From contig NZ_JAAMQU010000007.1 in NCBI RefSeq assembly GCF_013522925.1, positions 248,001 to 312,000 of the forward strand: a DNA stretch of 64,000 nt, written 5' to 3'. Each line of letters opens with the position of its first letter. The stretch's first letter is position 1. Below the pieces are notes generated by a model, which worked only from the letters and a program-made list of their open reading frames with translations, had not been told where the DNA came from and made no database searches. The DNA comes from Pseudomonas japonica. Its GTDB lineage: Bacteria > Pseudomonadota > Gammaproteobacteria > Pseudomonadales > Pseudomonadaceae. The position numbers and the translations under genes were made by a program. Of the stretch, positions 1-8,307 are shown one piece after another.

Positions 1-1404
1 CGCCAGGGCAACATTTACGCCGGCGACACCCAGTACAACTACGACTTGCAAACCAACCCCAAGGCTTCCAGTGCAAGCCCTTGGGTTGGCCGGGAAACCA
101 ACAAGCTGTACAGGCAGAATTTCGCGGTCACCCATAACGGTGACTGGGACTTCGGCACCAGCAAGTTCTTCCTTCAATACGAACATACTCGTAACCGCCG
201 CCTCGACGAGGGCCTCACCGGGGGCGTGGAAGGCACGATCGATTCGACCGACTTCTCCACCAGCGACCTGAAGAGCTACCTGGCGCATGGCGAATTCAAC
301 CTGCCGCTCGCCACGCGCGTGGACCAGACGCTGACGGTGGGCGGCGAGTGGAACCGCCAGGAGCTGGACGACCCCGCCTCCACCAGCCAAGCGATGTCTT
401 CGGGCAGCTACTGGAGCGGTTCCACCGCTGCGGATTCCATTGCAGGGGTCGCATCCGGCACCCGCAGCAGCGCAACAGGGGCAACCATTGGTTCGCTGTT
501 CACCGAAGACAACATCGAACCCTGGGAGGGAACCGTGCTCACCCCCGGGTTGCGCATGGACCAGCACAGCGAATTTGGCGTGAACTGGTCGCCCAGCTTC
601 AACCTGTCCCAGCGCCTTAACGATGACTTCACCATAAAGGCCGGCATTGCCCGGGCGTTCAAGGCACCCAACCTCTATCAGCTGAACCCCAATTACCTCT
701 TGCTGAGTTCGGGCAACGGTTGCCCCATAGGCAGTACCGGCAGTTGCTACATCCTGGGCAATGCCGATTTGAAGGCCGAGACCAGCGTAAACAAGGAACT
801 GGGGATCGAGTTCAAGCGGGACGGTTACATCGCGGGGCTGACGTTCTTCCGCAATGACTACCGGAACAAAGTGGTAGCAGGCACCGACGTGGTCGGCTAC
901 TCCTCCGGAGGCAACATGATCCTAAAATGGGAAAATGCCAAAAAGGCGGTGACCCAAGGCCTGGAAGCCAACCTCACGGTGCCGATGTCGGACAGCGTGA
1001 CCTGGACCACCAACGCCACCTATATGCTGGAAAACAAGGACCTGGATACCGGCAACGTGCTGTCGATGATCCCGCGCTATACGGTTAACTCGATGCTGGA
1101 CTGGCAGGCAACCGAGAAGCTGTCGACACAACTGAGCGTGACCAGCTTCGGTCGCCAGAAGCCGCCCACCAGTGGCACCACCAAGGTAGACGCCGCCGGC
1201 GTAGTCACGGACGAAGTGGGCGCTTACAGCCTGGTGAACGTCAACCTCAGCTACCAGCTCACCAAGAACGTGCGGTTGGGCGGCGGCGTGAACAACCTGC
1301 TGGACAAGAAGCTGTACCGCGAAGGGAACTCCAACTCCGCAGGTGCGGCCACTTACAACCAACATGGCCAGGCGGTATACGCCAGTGTGACCACATCATT
1401 CTGA
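1..1404 (+). CDS. fepA: TonB-dependent ferric enterobactin receptor, C-terminal part (cut by window edge)
   Basis: The frame is open from base 1 and gives 467 residues ending in Ser-Phe, the terminal aromatic typical of BAM-assembled outer-membrane barrels. The first visible residues (RQGNIYAGDTQ) and the later blocks LYRQNF, QYEHTRNRR, FFRNDYRNK, WENAKKAVTQGLE and NNLLDKKLYREGN follow the FepA/PfeA receptors closely. These import ferric enterobactin across the outer membrane using TonB-ExbBD energy. The family is about 720-750 residues, so the signal peptide, plug domain and first barrel strands lie upstream of the window. Two cysteines about 8 residues apart (around residues 239-247) probably form an extracellular loop disulfide. 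A hairpin follows the stop codon. Another catecholate receptor of the same subfamily remains possible. Confidence 0.88.
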   Translation, partial: RQGNIYAGDTQYNYDLQTNPKASSASPWVGRETNKLYRQNFAVTHNGDWDFGTSKFFLQYEHTRNRRLDEGLTGGVEGTIDSTDFSTSDLKSYLAHGEFNLPLATRVDQTLTVGGEWNRQELDDPASTSQAMSSGSYWSGSTAADSIAGVASGTRSSATGATIGSLFTEDNIEPWEGTVLTPGLRMDQHSEFGVNWSPSFNLSQRLNDDFTIKAGIARAFKAPNLYQLNPNYLLLSSGNGCPIGSTGSCYILGNADLKAETSVNKELGIEFKRDGYIAGLTFFRNDYRNKVVAGTDVVGYSSGGNMILKWENAKKAVTQGLEANLTVPMSDSVTWTTNATYMLENKDLDTGNVLSMIPRYTVNSMLDWQATEKLSTQLSVTSFGRQKPPTSGTTKVDAAGVVTDEVGAYSLVNVNLSYQLTKNVRLGGGVNNLLDKKLYREGNSNSAGAATYNQHGQAVYASVTTSF

Positions 1405-1417
1405 GAAGTTGATGCAA

Positions 1418-1461
1418 GCCGGAAGCGATGGTGCCCGCGGGGCCTGGCGTTCGCTTCCGGC
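1418..1461. terminator. Hairpin between convergent fepA and acetyltransferase genes
   Basis: GCCGGAAGCGA (1418-1428) pairs with TCGCTTCCGGC (1451-1461), an 11-bp perfect stem with a 22-nt loop. It is followed on the plus strand by GGTTTGCTTT. It sits between convergent genes and can serve both. Confidence 0.6.
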
Positions 1462-1469
1462 GGTTTGCT

Positions 1470-1955
1470 TTAATCGCGCCCCAGGGCAAACTTCTCCAAC
1501 CCTTCCCCTTCCAGCCGATAACGTACCCACTCTTCGTGGGCCTTGGCGCCGATGGAGGTGTAGAAGTCGATCGCCGGCTGGTTCCAGTCCAGCACGCTCC
1601 AGTCCATGCGGCCGCAGCCGGTGTCATGGGCGATCTTCGCCAGGTGGCGCAGCAGCGCTTTGCCTGCCCCGATACCACGGTGCTGTGGCGACACGAACAG
1701 GTCTTCCAGGTACAGGCCCTTGCGGCCCTGCCAGGTGGAATAACTGAGGAAATACACGGCAAAGCCCACCGGCTGGCCATCCACTTCGCAGATCAAAGCC
1801 TTCGCGGGCGAGGGCTCGTCGAACAGGCTGCGCTCAATGTCAGCCAGCTTCGCCTGGACCTCGTGTTCGGCGTTTTCGTAGATCGCAAGCTCGGTGATGT
1901 ACCCGAGGATCACAGCGGCATCGCTTCGTGTGGCATCACGAATATGAAGGGTCAC
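1470..1955 (-). CDS. GNAT family N-acetyltransferase
   Basis: A 161-residue single-domain GNAT enzyme that would transfer acetyl from acetyl-CoA to an amine. The N-terminus HIRDATRSDAAVI is the usual first strand and helix. The acetyl-CoA pyrophosphate-binding motif Q-x-x-G-x-G/A is seen as QHRGIGAG near residue 92, and the C-terminal NQPAIDFYTSIGA is the standard end of the fold. The length and the EDLFVSP block resemble the small diamine/thialysine acetyltransferases (SSAT-like), but the substrate cannot be fixed from sequence. The start is GTG, with AAGGATG about 10 bases upstream. It converges on fepA. Confidence 0.85.
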   Translation of the reverse strand: MTLHIRDATRSDAAVILGYITELAIYENAEHEVQAKLADIERSLFDEPSPAKALICEVDGQPVGFAVYFLSYSTWQGRKGLYLEDLFVSPQHRGIGAGKALLRHLAKIAHDTGCGRMDWSVLDWNQPAIDFYTSIGAKAHEEWVRYRLEGEGLEKFALGRD

Positions 1956-2041
1956 GGCAAAACATCCTTAAGCAATAGACGGTACCCAAGGATACTGGCT
2001 CAGGCCGCTTCGGCTATCACGACATTTCGCAGGCGACAGGG

Positions 2042-2095
2042 AAACAAAAAAGGGCGGCGTTTCACGGCGACCCTTTGAGATCGACTTTATGTGCT
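2042..2095 (-). repeat. Imperfect direct repeat copy 1, terminator-like
   Basis: The segment begins with the 15-mer AAACAAAAAAGGGCG. After 12 extra bases it continues with ACCCTTT-x-x-GATCG and an ATGTGC end. The same elements in the same order occur at 3113-3153, downstream of tRNA-Val. Read on the minus strand it is a weak hairpin followed by a T run, so it may terminate the toxin operon. The two copies bracket the YhaV module. Confidence 0.55.
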
Positions 2096-2189
2096 TCACA
2101 TGACGAAGGATAAGCTGCCCTCACTAGGAGAAACACTTCAACCGTCGGCATCTTGATCGCCGGAAGCCGCAAGGACGGCTTCCCTGGAA

Positions 2190-2705
2190 TCACGGCAACT
2201 GATCTTCTGCTTCCAGTTTTTGCGAGCAAGCTTCATATGGCGTGGACTGTGCGAGTAGATCATTGAAGCTGCTGGCCACTTTTTGACTACGCAGCAAAGA
2301 GGCAAATGCAGCATAGGCATCTCGTTTATCACCCTCTTTCCGAGGGGTACTATCATCATTCAGCCATGCGTAGATGATTGCCTGCGGGCCATACGCTCGA
2401 AACTGAAAGAACAGTCGATAGCGCGGTGCCATTCCCTGCTTTTTTACTCTGAACCAGTGCCTGTTCGTTCTTCCAAGTGTGTTTCCTTGGCGATACGCAG
2501 GACTAGTAGGATCGGCAGGCACCTTGATCAAAATATTCTCGGCGACGGCGTCCAACAGCTTGTAGGAAGGGTGTTGATGAAACCTTTGGGGCTCCTTCAC
2601 CGCTGCCCGCTCAACGTCCGACGTCAACGCTTCCAGTCGTCGAATGAAAAACGGGTGAGCATACAATGCCCACCCGTTCACTCTGTTCAGAATCTCTTGC
2701 GCCAC
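2190..2705 (-). CDS. yhaV: YhaV family type II toxin (ribosome-associated RNase)
   Basis: A 171-residue protein with the YhaV signature in order: RVNGWALYAHP near residue 8, TLGRTNRHWFRVKK and RYRLFFQF in the middle, and IIYAWLNDD followed by GDKRDAYAAF. Characterised YhaV is a RelE-superfamily toxin that cleaves RNA and inhibits growth, neutralised by PrlF. The start is GTG, with GGAGG about 6 bases upstream inside the end of the antitoxin gene, and only 3 bases separate the two genes, so translation is probably coupled. It is slightly longer than the E. coli protein (154 residues). No frameshift is visible, so the toxin looks intact. The neighbouring tRNA-Val and flanking repeats suggest it was acquired as a cassette. 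Confidence 0.9.
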   Translation of the reverse strand: MAQEILNRVNGWALYAHPFFIRRLEALTSDVERAAVKEPQRFHQHPSYKLLDAVAENILIKVPADPTSPAYRQGNTLGRTNRHWFRVKKQGMAPRYRLFFQFRAYGPQAIIYAWLNDDSTPRKEGDKRDAYAAFASLLRSQKVASSFNDLLAQSTPYEACSQKLEAEDQLP

Positions 2706-2708
2706 ACG

Positions 2709-2909
2709 TCAACCCTCCAGAGGGTCGCGGCGACGGTTATCGTCTGCCTGTTGCCGCAAAGCTCGAATACGTGCGACCAGCCCTGTAGGAACGGGCTGGA
2801 TGCTTTGCGGCAGACTGCGAATATCATGATCAAGCAGGTCGAGGAACTCGGCCTCGAACTGAGCCTCCGCCTTTTTCTTGGCGAAGGACACCACAGTGTT
2901 CTTTGACAT
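2709..2909 (-). CDS. Short PrlF-like antitoxin without the AbrB domain
   Basis: A 66-residue protein immediately upstream of yhaV in the same operon. Residues 20-45, EFLDLLDHDIRSLPQSIQP, resemble the C-terminal toxin-binding half of E. coli PrlF, which has a FLRFLDADIQ...P segment. The roughly 50-residue N-terminal AbrB-type DNA-binding domain of PrlF is absent. An in-frame TAG lies a few codons upstream of the ATG, so the short form is not a start-site error. GGGAAG sits upstream of the ATG. The role of neutralising YhaV is inferred from the match and the gene order. How the operon is autoregulated without the DNA-binding domain is open. Confidence 0.75.
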   Translation of the reverse strand: MSKNTVVSFAKKKAEAQFEAEFLDLLDHDIRSLPQSIQPVPTGLVARIRALRQQADDNRRRDPLEG

Positions 2910-2959
2910 GGTGCTTCCCTATCAGCGGTGCTTCTCAGCCGACTAGCCAGGTCTATTAG

Positions 2960-2977
2960 TTAGACACGGGTGCCTAA
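2960..2977. promoter_or_regulatory. 18-bp near-palindrome upstream of the toxin-antitoxin operon
   Basis: TTAG-x-CAC-xx-GTG-x-CTAA is symmetric apart from the centre and one pair per arm. It lies about 50 bases upstream of the antitoxin ATG, where the promoter should be, so it is a plausible operator. Confidence 0.45.
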
Positions 2978-3112
2978 TGGGCGTTGAGCTGAATTATGTG
3001 CACCTAGCACCGAAGGGGCAATCGCTCTGCTCGCCAGTAGCGTATCAGGATATGACCAAACAGCTGAGCTGTACCAATTGCAGAAAAGCAGAGTGCGCCA
3101 TCGCCGAAAAGC

Positions 3113-3153
3113 AAACAAAAAAGGGCGACCCTTTCGGATCGCCCTTCATGTGC
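3113..3153 (-). terminator. tRNA-Val terminator; direct repeat copy 2
   Basis: On the minus strand AAGGGCGA (3140-3147) pairs with TCGCCCTT (3121-3128), followed by a run of T (A run 3117-3122 on plus). This is a standard rho-independent terminator about 30 bases after the tRNA. Its sequence is the partner of the repeat at 2042-2095. Confidence 0.75.
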
Positions 3154-3175
3154 CCCGATAACCGGAGCTGGAAGC

Positions 3176-3252
3176 TGGTAGGCACAATTGGACTCGAACC
3201 AACGACCCCCACCATGTCAAGGTGGTGCTCTAACCAACTGAGCTATGTGCCT
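3176..3252 (-). tRNA. tRNA-Val (anticodon GAC)
   Basis: The minus strand folds as a full cloverleaf. AGGCACA at the 5' end pairs with TGTGCCT. The D arm is AGCTCAGTTGGTTAGAGC. The anticodon stem CCACC/GGTGG carries loop TTGACAT with anticodon GAC, and the T loop is GGTTCGAGTCC. The discriminator A and CCA are encoded. Length is 77 with CCA. A terminator follows. Confidence 0.95.
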
Positions 3253-3383
3253 GCTGTGGCGCGGCATTCTACGGATATTGAAGCGGCTGTCAACCCGCAA
3301 AAGCCAGCTGGCGATCGCTGTCATAAAGCCATCATCTTGGGCTGTTACAAGGCGTAGTCTTTTTGCGCTCAAGGCCGCACGCC

Positions 3384-5060
3384 GTGTTCAGATTCCGTCG
3401 TAACTTCACTGCTCCACGTCGCCTGTTTCTCCGCAAGGTCAGTATCGGGCTGCGCCTGTTTGGCGGCTTTGCCGTCTGCGCGCTGTTGTTAGCCAGCCTG
3501 GGGGTGTTTTGCCTGAGTGAAATTCACGCCATCCGCGCCCAGGCCGAGCTTATAGAACGGGGGCCGTTATCGAGCATCGCCCAGGCAGACGCCATCGCCC
3601 TGGACCTCGGCAAGCTTCGCACCGAAGCGGCGTTACTGCTCAGTTCGGCCAACGACCCGGGCGAGATGGTCAATCGGCGTATCGCGGTGGAGCAGCTCTC
3701 TACCTCCCTGGAACCCGCTATCAGCGATTACCTGGATAGCCTGCACGTCGGTGCCGAGCGCGATTCGGTGCTATTGCTGCGTGACGCTTATGTGCCCTTC
3801 CTCGCCACAGTGAAGGACGCGATTGCGCTTATCGACCAAGGGCAAGCGGCGACAGGCGTCAGCAAAGCCAACGAGGCGTTGAGCCTTCAAGGTGGCCTGA
3901 TGGACATGCAGGTGCAGCTGCTGCGGGAACTCAACAAGCAAACGTCCGCCGAAGCGGTGCTGCAGGCGGCGAAGCAAGCCGAACGCAGCGCGTTGATCGT
4001 GCCGGTGGCCACGGCAGCGGCGTTGCTGCTGATGCTGTTGCTGGCCTGGCGGCTCACGGTGAGTATCACCACCCCGCTAAGCCAGGCCGTTCAGGTTGCC
4101 CGGGGTGTGGCAGCGGGTGACCTGCGAGTGTCAGCAGCAGCTGGCGCCGTGCAGGGCAACGACGAACCTGCTCAGCTGCTAGCGACCCTGGGGCATATGC
4201 GGGAACAGTTGCACGAGCTGCTCAGCCAGCTCGGCCAGAGCGTGGACCGTCTCAACAGCGCGGCGCGGGATATGGGCGAAGTAATGCAAGGCAGCGCAAG
4301 CGACTTGCAGCTGCAATACACCGAGATCGAACAGGCCGCCACGGCTGTTAACCAGATGAGCAGTGCCGTGGAAGCGGTGGCGGCGAACGCGTTGTCCACG
4401 TCGGACGCTTCCCGCGACTCGGCGACCGCAGCGCACCAGGGGCAAGCTCAGCTGGACGCTGCAATGGGTGACATCGATCAACTTGCGGGGCAAGTGGAAA
4501 GCGCGGCCACCCAGGCAAGGCAGCTTGCCAGCCAGACGCAGAGCATTCATAAGGTACTGGACGTGATTCGAAACGTGGCAGAGCAGACCAACCTGCTGGC
4601 CCTCAACGCGGCCATCGAGGCGGCCCGCGCGGGCGAAGTAGGCCGAGGCTTTGCGGTGGTCGCCGATGAAGTGCGCGGGTTGGCCCACCGTACTGGCGCC
4701 TCTACCCGGGAAATCGAACAGATGATGGGCGAAATTCGCGCAGGTACCGAGCTGGCTGTGAAGGCGTTGAGCGACAGCGCCACCCAGGCCGGCCGCACTC
4801 GCGCCCGCGCGCAAACAGCCCGCAATACCTTGGGCACCATCTACGAATCGGTGGCGGGTATCGACAGCCGCAACCAGTTCATCGCCAGCGCCGCCGCGCA
4901 GCAGGCGCAGGTATCGCGCGACGTCGACAACACGCTGTCGAAGATACGCGACCTGTCGCTGCAAACCGCCAGCGGCGCCACCGACACCCGTGCTGCCACT
5001 GAAGCCCTGGGGCGGCTGGCCAGTGAGCTGAAACAAATGATGGGAAGTTTTTCGCTGTAA
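3384..5060 (+). CDS. Methyl-accepting chemotaxis protein
   Basis: A membrane chemoreceptor of about 558 residues. A first transmembrane helix ([18 protein letters not shown]) is followed by a mostly helical periplasmic domain of about 150 residues, probably a four-helix-bundle sensor. A second transmembrane helix ([19 protein letters not shown]), a HAMP linker and the cytoplasmic signalling hairpin follow, with [20 protein letters not shown] near residue 400, the tip that contacts CheA/CheW. The ligand cannot be inferred. The start is uncertain. GTG at 3384 is chosen because AAGG precedes it, and an in-frame TTG at 3363 would add seven residues. The gene stands alone between tRNA-Val and a hairpin terminator. 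Confidence 0.88.
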   Translation: MFRFRRNFTAPRRLFLRKVSIGLRLFGGFAVCALLLASLGVFCLSEIHAIRAQAELIERGPLSSIAQADAIALDLGKLRTEAALLLSSANDPGEMVNRRIAVEQLSTSLEPAISDYLDSLHVGAERDSVLLLRDAYVPFLATVKDAIALIDQGQAATGVSKANEALSLQGGLMDMQVQLLRELNKQTSAEAVLQAAKQAERSALIVPVATAAALLLMLLLAWRLTVSITTPLSQAVQVARGVAAGDLRVSAAAGAVQGNDEPAQLLATLGHMREQLHELLSQLGQSVDRLNSAARDMGEVMQGSASDLQLQYTEIEQAATAVNQMSSAVEAVAANALSTSDASRDSATAAHQGQAQLDAAMGDIDQLAGQVESAATQARQLASQTQSIHKVLDVIRNVAEQTNLLALNAAIEAARAGEVGRGFAVVADEVRGLAHRTGASTREIEQMMGEIRAGTELAVKALSDSATQAGRTRARAQTARNTLGTIYESVAGIDSRNQFIASAAAQQAQVSRDVDNTLSKIRDLSLQTASGATDTRAATEALGRLASELKQMMGSFSL

Positions 5061-5096
5061 GCGCCATTCCTGCAGCACTTCACTGTGGAATGGCGC
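5061..5096. terminator. Hairpin between convergent chemoreceptor and asparaginase
   Basis: GCGCCATTCC (5061-5070) and GGAATGGCGC (5087-5096) form a perfect 10-bp stem directly after the chemoreceptor stop. No long T run follows, so it may act as a bidirectional transcript end. Confidence 0.55.
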
Positions 5097-5107
5097 TCGA
5101 CAGTTTC

Positions 5108-6103
5108 TCAAACCGCCAGCGTACCCGCAGCAAGGCGAGCCGGCAGGCTTTCGCCGGCCCCTGCCCCGACCAGGGACCATAACAACAAGCGGCATTTGCG
5201 CGGGCACAACTCGCCGGCCATATGAATGCCGTGCCGTTGCAGGTCGATCTCCCCACCGGCGAACCCATAGGTATGGAACGCCGTGGTGCCAGCACCGGTG
5301 CGGCTGGCGACGATAACCGGCATGTGCCGCGCCGCCAGCGCCAGTGTGGATACCCACCCGGCCGGCACATGCCCGGCGCCAAAGCCTGCGATCACCACAC
5401 CGGCGTAACCTGCGCGCAAGGCGCCTTGCAGCAGCTCCGGCCCCTCTCCCAACGTGGCTTCGATCAAGGCGACGCGTTGATCGAAGCGCTGCACCACCAG
5501 CGGCTCGGGCAATGGCGCAGGCGGGAGGCGATAGCGGACCCGCCCTTCGATCACATGGCCGATCGGCCCGGTGTTGGGCGACGCAAACGCCTCCAGTGCC
5601 AGCGCGTTGACCTTGCGCACGTCCCCCGCCTGGTGCACCTGCCGGTTCATCACCACCAGCGCGCCGCGGCCGATGCTGGCGGGGTCGAGCGCTACGCGGG
5701 CGGCGTCCAACAGGTTGGCCGGGCCATCAGCGCCCACGTCATCCGCGCCGCGCATGGCACCGGTCAGCACCAGCGGAACGGGCTCGGCCCATTGCAGGCC
5801 GAGCAGGTACGCCGTTTCCTCCAGATTGTCGGTACCCTGGCTGAGCACTATCCCTGCGGCACCGGCGCCAACCTGCTGACGAGCCCAGGCCAGCGCCGCC
5901 TGAACCTGCTCGAAATCCAGCGAAGGGCTGGACACCAGGCACAGCGTGTGAGCCTGCACCTGGGCCAGGCTGGCCAGTGCGGGCAAGCGTTCGGCCCAAG
6001 CCTGGGCACCTACCGCTGGCACTATCCCCTCCCCGCTCTCACGGGCCGCCATGCTCAACGTGCCGCCCAAGGCCCCGAGCGCGAGGCGTGGCAAGCTACT
6101 CAT
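5108..6103 (-). CDS. L-asparaginase/glutaminase family amidohydrolase
   Basis: A 331-residue protein with the two threonine-centred motifs of bacterial asparaginases: GALGGTLSM near the N-terminus, and SQGTDNLEETAYLLG near residue 85, which replaces the usual HGTDT. LTGAMRGADD and DGPANL follow, as in the family. The reaction would be hydrolysis of asparagine or a related carboxamide to the acid and ammonia. The H-to-Q and T-to-N changes around the second motif suggest altered substrate preference. No signal peptide is seen, so it is probably cytoplasmic. Its ATG overlaps the TGA of the upstream membrane protein (ATGA), indicating translational coupling. It is the last gene of a four-gene amide cluster. 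Confidence 0.85.
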   Translation of the reverse strand: MSSLPRLALGALGGTLSMAARESGEGIVPAVGAQAWAERLPALASLAQVQAHTLCLVSSPSLDFEQVQAALAWARQQVGAGAAGIVLSQGTDNLEETAYLLGLQWAEPVPLVLTGAMRGADDVGADGPANLLDAARVALDPASIGRGALVVMNRQVHQAGDVRKVNALALEAFASPNTGPIGHVIEGRVRYRLPPAPLPEPLVVQRFDQRVALIEATLGEGPELLQGALRAGYAGVVIAGFGAGHVPAGWVSTLALAARHMPVIVASRTGAGTTAFHTYGFAGGEIDLQRHGIHMAGELCPRKCRLLLWSLVGAGAGESLPARLAAGTLAV

Positions 6104-7281
6104 GAATTCACCAGCCAGCCCACCAGGGGCACTAGGGACACAACACCGATGGCCATGCTTAGTACATTCCCGACATAAGGATGCACATGCGCTGGCAGGC
6201 GACCGCTGATTGCCACAGCCAGGGGTGGCATCAATAGCGCGCCCAGGAGCGCGCTCAGGGCAATCACCGCAGGCGCAGCGCCGAGCACAAGGATGCAAGC
6301 CGGGACAAGCGATACCAGGGGGATATAGGTGGGATACCAGCCCCGCTCTGCCCATTGGTGGCGCCATATCCATACCCCAGCCGCTGATGCCAAGGCCTGG
6401 CCCAGCACGAGTTGAGGCAGCCAGCCTGCACCGTAGAAAGGGCTGGCCGGGTTGAGCCACCAAGCCAGCAGTGCCCCGCCAATCAGGCCAGCGCTCGCCC
6501 ATTCATTTCCGTAAAAAGGTGCTTCGGAAAAGTCCGCGAGCACGCGTCGCACACCCCAGCGCAGCCCCTGCCGTTGTGGTTCACGTAGCTGCGGGGCAGC
6601 AGCTGGCGTGGCAGGTGCCGATACCAGTACCGGCCACCGCCGGCACAGTTCGAACGCCACCAGGCTTGCCACGGCCATGCCCGCCACGTTACCCACTACT
6701 ACCGGCAAGCCGAGCGGCACACACACGTAGGCCACCAGCAGCAGGCTGGCCGGCGTAACCAGCCACGCGCCCATCAAGGCGCCGCTGAGTGCCACGCGCC
6801 AGCCTGCGCCGTGCAGCAACACAATGGCCGCCGGCAGGGAAACGAAGGCAACGAACGTGGGCTGCCACACGCCTTCATTCAGCGCCCAGCCCCAGGTCAG
6901 GTTGCCCAACAGTAGCCCCAGCGTGGAACTGAGCAGCACCCAGGGCCAGCAGCCACTGCCATACGCGATCGGGAAGCCCTGCCAGCGATTTCCCCTCTGC
7001 CCCATCCACCAGGCGAGAAAGCCACCCGCTACCAGGCCCAGCGACGCGAACTCGTGTTTATAGAAGGTAACCTCGCTCATATCCCCAAGCACCCAGCGCC
7101 ACCTGGCCTCTGGTTGGTCGAGATGAGCCATCATTTGCGCGTAACCCGGCCAAGCCATAGTCGCGCCGGCCGTGTCCAGCAGGGCCAAGCCTGCCAGTAC
7201 GCTAAGCGCCGAAGCAGTGATCAGGGCGACCATGAATAGAGAAATGCCGAAAGTCCCGATTTTCCTATCAGAAACGTGCAT
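6100..7281 (-). CDS. Polytopic membrane protein with internally duplicated halves, unknown function
   Basis: A 393-residue protein with about ten hydrophobic segments. I do not recognise the family. Two halves are clearly homologous. VLGDMSEVTFYKHEFAS (64-80) matches VLADFSEAPFYGNEWAS (247-263). PTFVAFVSLPAAIVLL (141-156) matches PTYIPLVSLVPACILVL (317-333). VVVGNVAGMAVASLV (194-208) matches PYVGNVLSMAIGVVSLV (368-384). The conserved charged FYxxE motif inside a membrane region in both halves suggests a functional site, as in inverted- or direct-repeat transporters. It lies between a nitrilase-family gene and an asparaginase to which it is translationally coupled, so transport of an amide or amino acid is a reasonable inference. 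Confidence 0.75.
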   Translation of the reverse strand: MHVSDRKIGTFGISLFMVALITASALSVLAGLALLDTAGATMAWPGYAQMMAHLDQPEARWRWVLGDMSEVTFYKHEFASLGLVAGGFLAWWMGQRGNRWQGFPIAYGSGCWPWVLLSSTLGLLLGNLTWGWALNEGVWQPTFVAFVSLPAAIVLLHGAGWRVALSGALMGAWLVTPASLLLVAYVCVPLGLPVVVGNVAGMAVASLVAFELCRRWPVLVSAPATPAAAPQLREPQRQGLRWGVRRVLADFSEAPFYGNEWASAGLIGGALLAWWLNPASPFYGAGWLPQLVLGQALASAAGVWIWRHQWAERGWYPTYIPLVSLVPACILVLGAAPAVIALSALLGALLMPPLAVAISGRLPAHVHPYVGNVLSMAIGVVSLVPLVGWLVNS

Positions 7282-7292
7282 GACCACCCTCC

Positions 7293-8191
7293 TCAGCGCG
7301 GCATCATCGGGTGGTGCCGGTAGCCCAGCATCGGATCGTAAAGGTCGGTACGCCGGTCCCGTGGCAAGTCGTTCAAGCTGTTCCAGATCGGAGCGCTGCG
7401 GGCGGATACGAGGTCGATGTCGGCGTACAGGATCGTCTCCTCTTGCGCACCGGCCACTCGCCCAAGGGGCCATCCGTTGGTGCCTGCAATCAGCGAACAT
7501 CCAAGGAAACGATCTCCCCGGTCGCAACCAACGCGGTTAGCCGCCGCAATGAATACGTTGTTAGCGTGCGCCGCAGTCATGGTGAGGTAGCTGGCCATGC
7601 ATTTGCCGGCTTCATCAACAACGGCGGCGGCGTCCACACCCAGTTGTTCAGGCTGCAAATGATGTCGGCGCCCTGTAAGGCCAACAGCCGGGGCACTTCT
7701 GGAAACCAGACGTCCCAGCAGATCATCAGGCCGATTCGGCCGATGGCCGTTTCGAATACCGGGAAGCCCAGTTCCCCCGGTCGGAACCAAAGCTTTTCAG
7801 CATTCCAGAGGTGCGCCTTGCGGTATTTACCTATGTACCCCTCGGGGCCGACAAGCACTGCCGTGTCGTAAAGCCGGGCACCCTCACGTTCTGCCACCCC
7901 AGCGGCCAGATAAACGCGGTGCTTGCTCGCGAAGGCCTCCCAGCTCTGCACGGTCGGCCCCTCGGGCACCGGCTCGGCGAGGGCATAGGCCTCGGTTCGG
8001 CCACGGAAGGCATAGCCTGTATTGCAAAGCTCGGGTAGCACGATCAGGTTCGCACCGTTCGCTACTGCGTTTTCGGCGAGCGCCAAGCCTTGAGCCAGGT
8101 TGGAAGGGCCGTTGTCGACCCCGCATTGGGGGTCGAACTGCACTACCGCGACGCGTACGGGACTGATGGCAGGGACAGAAGGCGGGTTCAT
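7293..8191 (-). pseudogene. Nitrilase-superfamily amidase, frameshifted
   Basis: The first 190 or so codons encode a carbon-nitrogen hydrolase with the complete Glu-Lys-Cys triad: E54 in LPELCNTGY, K125 in GKYRKAHLW and C158 in MICWDVWFPE. Near 7616-7617 the frame breaks. The intact continuation (DEAGKCMASYLTMTAAHANN... to HHPMMPR) is in the next frame and runs to the stop at 7293. Adding one base between 7616 and 7617 gives a normal protein of 299 residues, while the actual frame stops after 204. The break is not in a homopolymer, so a true one-base deletion is as likely as a sequencing error. As read, the C-terminal quarter of the fold is lost. The gene follows the flavin amine oxidase and precedes the membrane protein by 11 bases. 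Confidence 0.85.
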
Positions 8192-8307
8192 GAGAGGAAC
8201 TCTTATTCGAATGGATGGATCACCATTTGATACGCATCCAGAAGGATTTGAAACCCGCCGGTTTCTGAAGGGCTTGTGCGAAATGTCTGGGAAGAAGTGC
8301 GCTCCCT

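Noticed and set aside
2977..3357. A 126-codon plus-strand frame across the tRNA region
   Set aside because: It runs through tRNA-Val and its terminator and shows no protein-like features.
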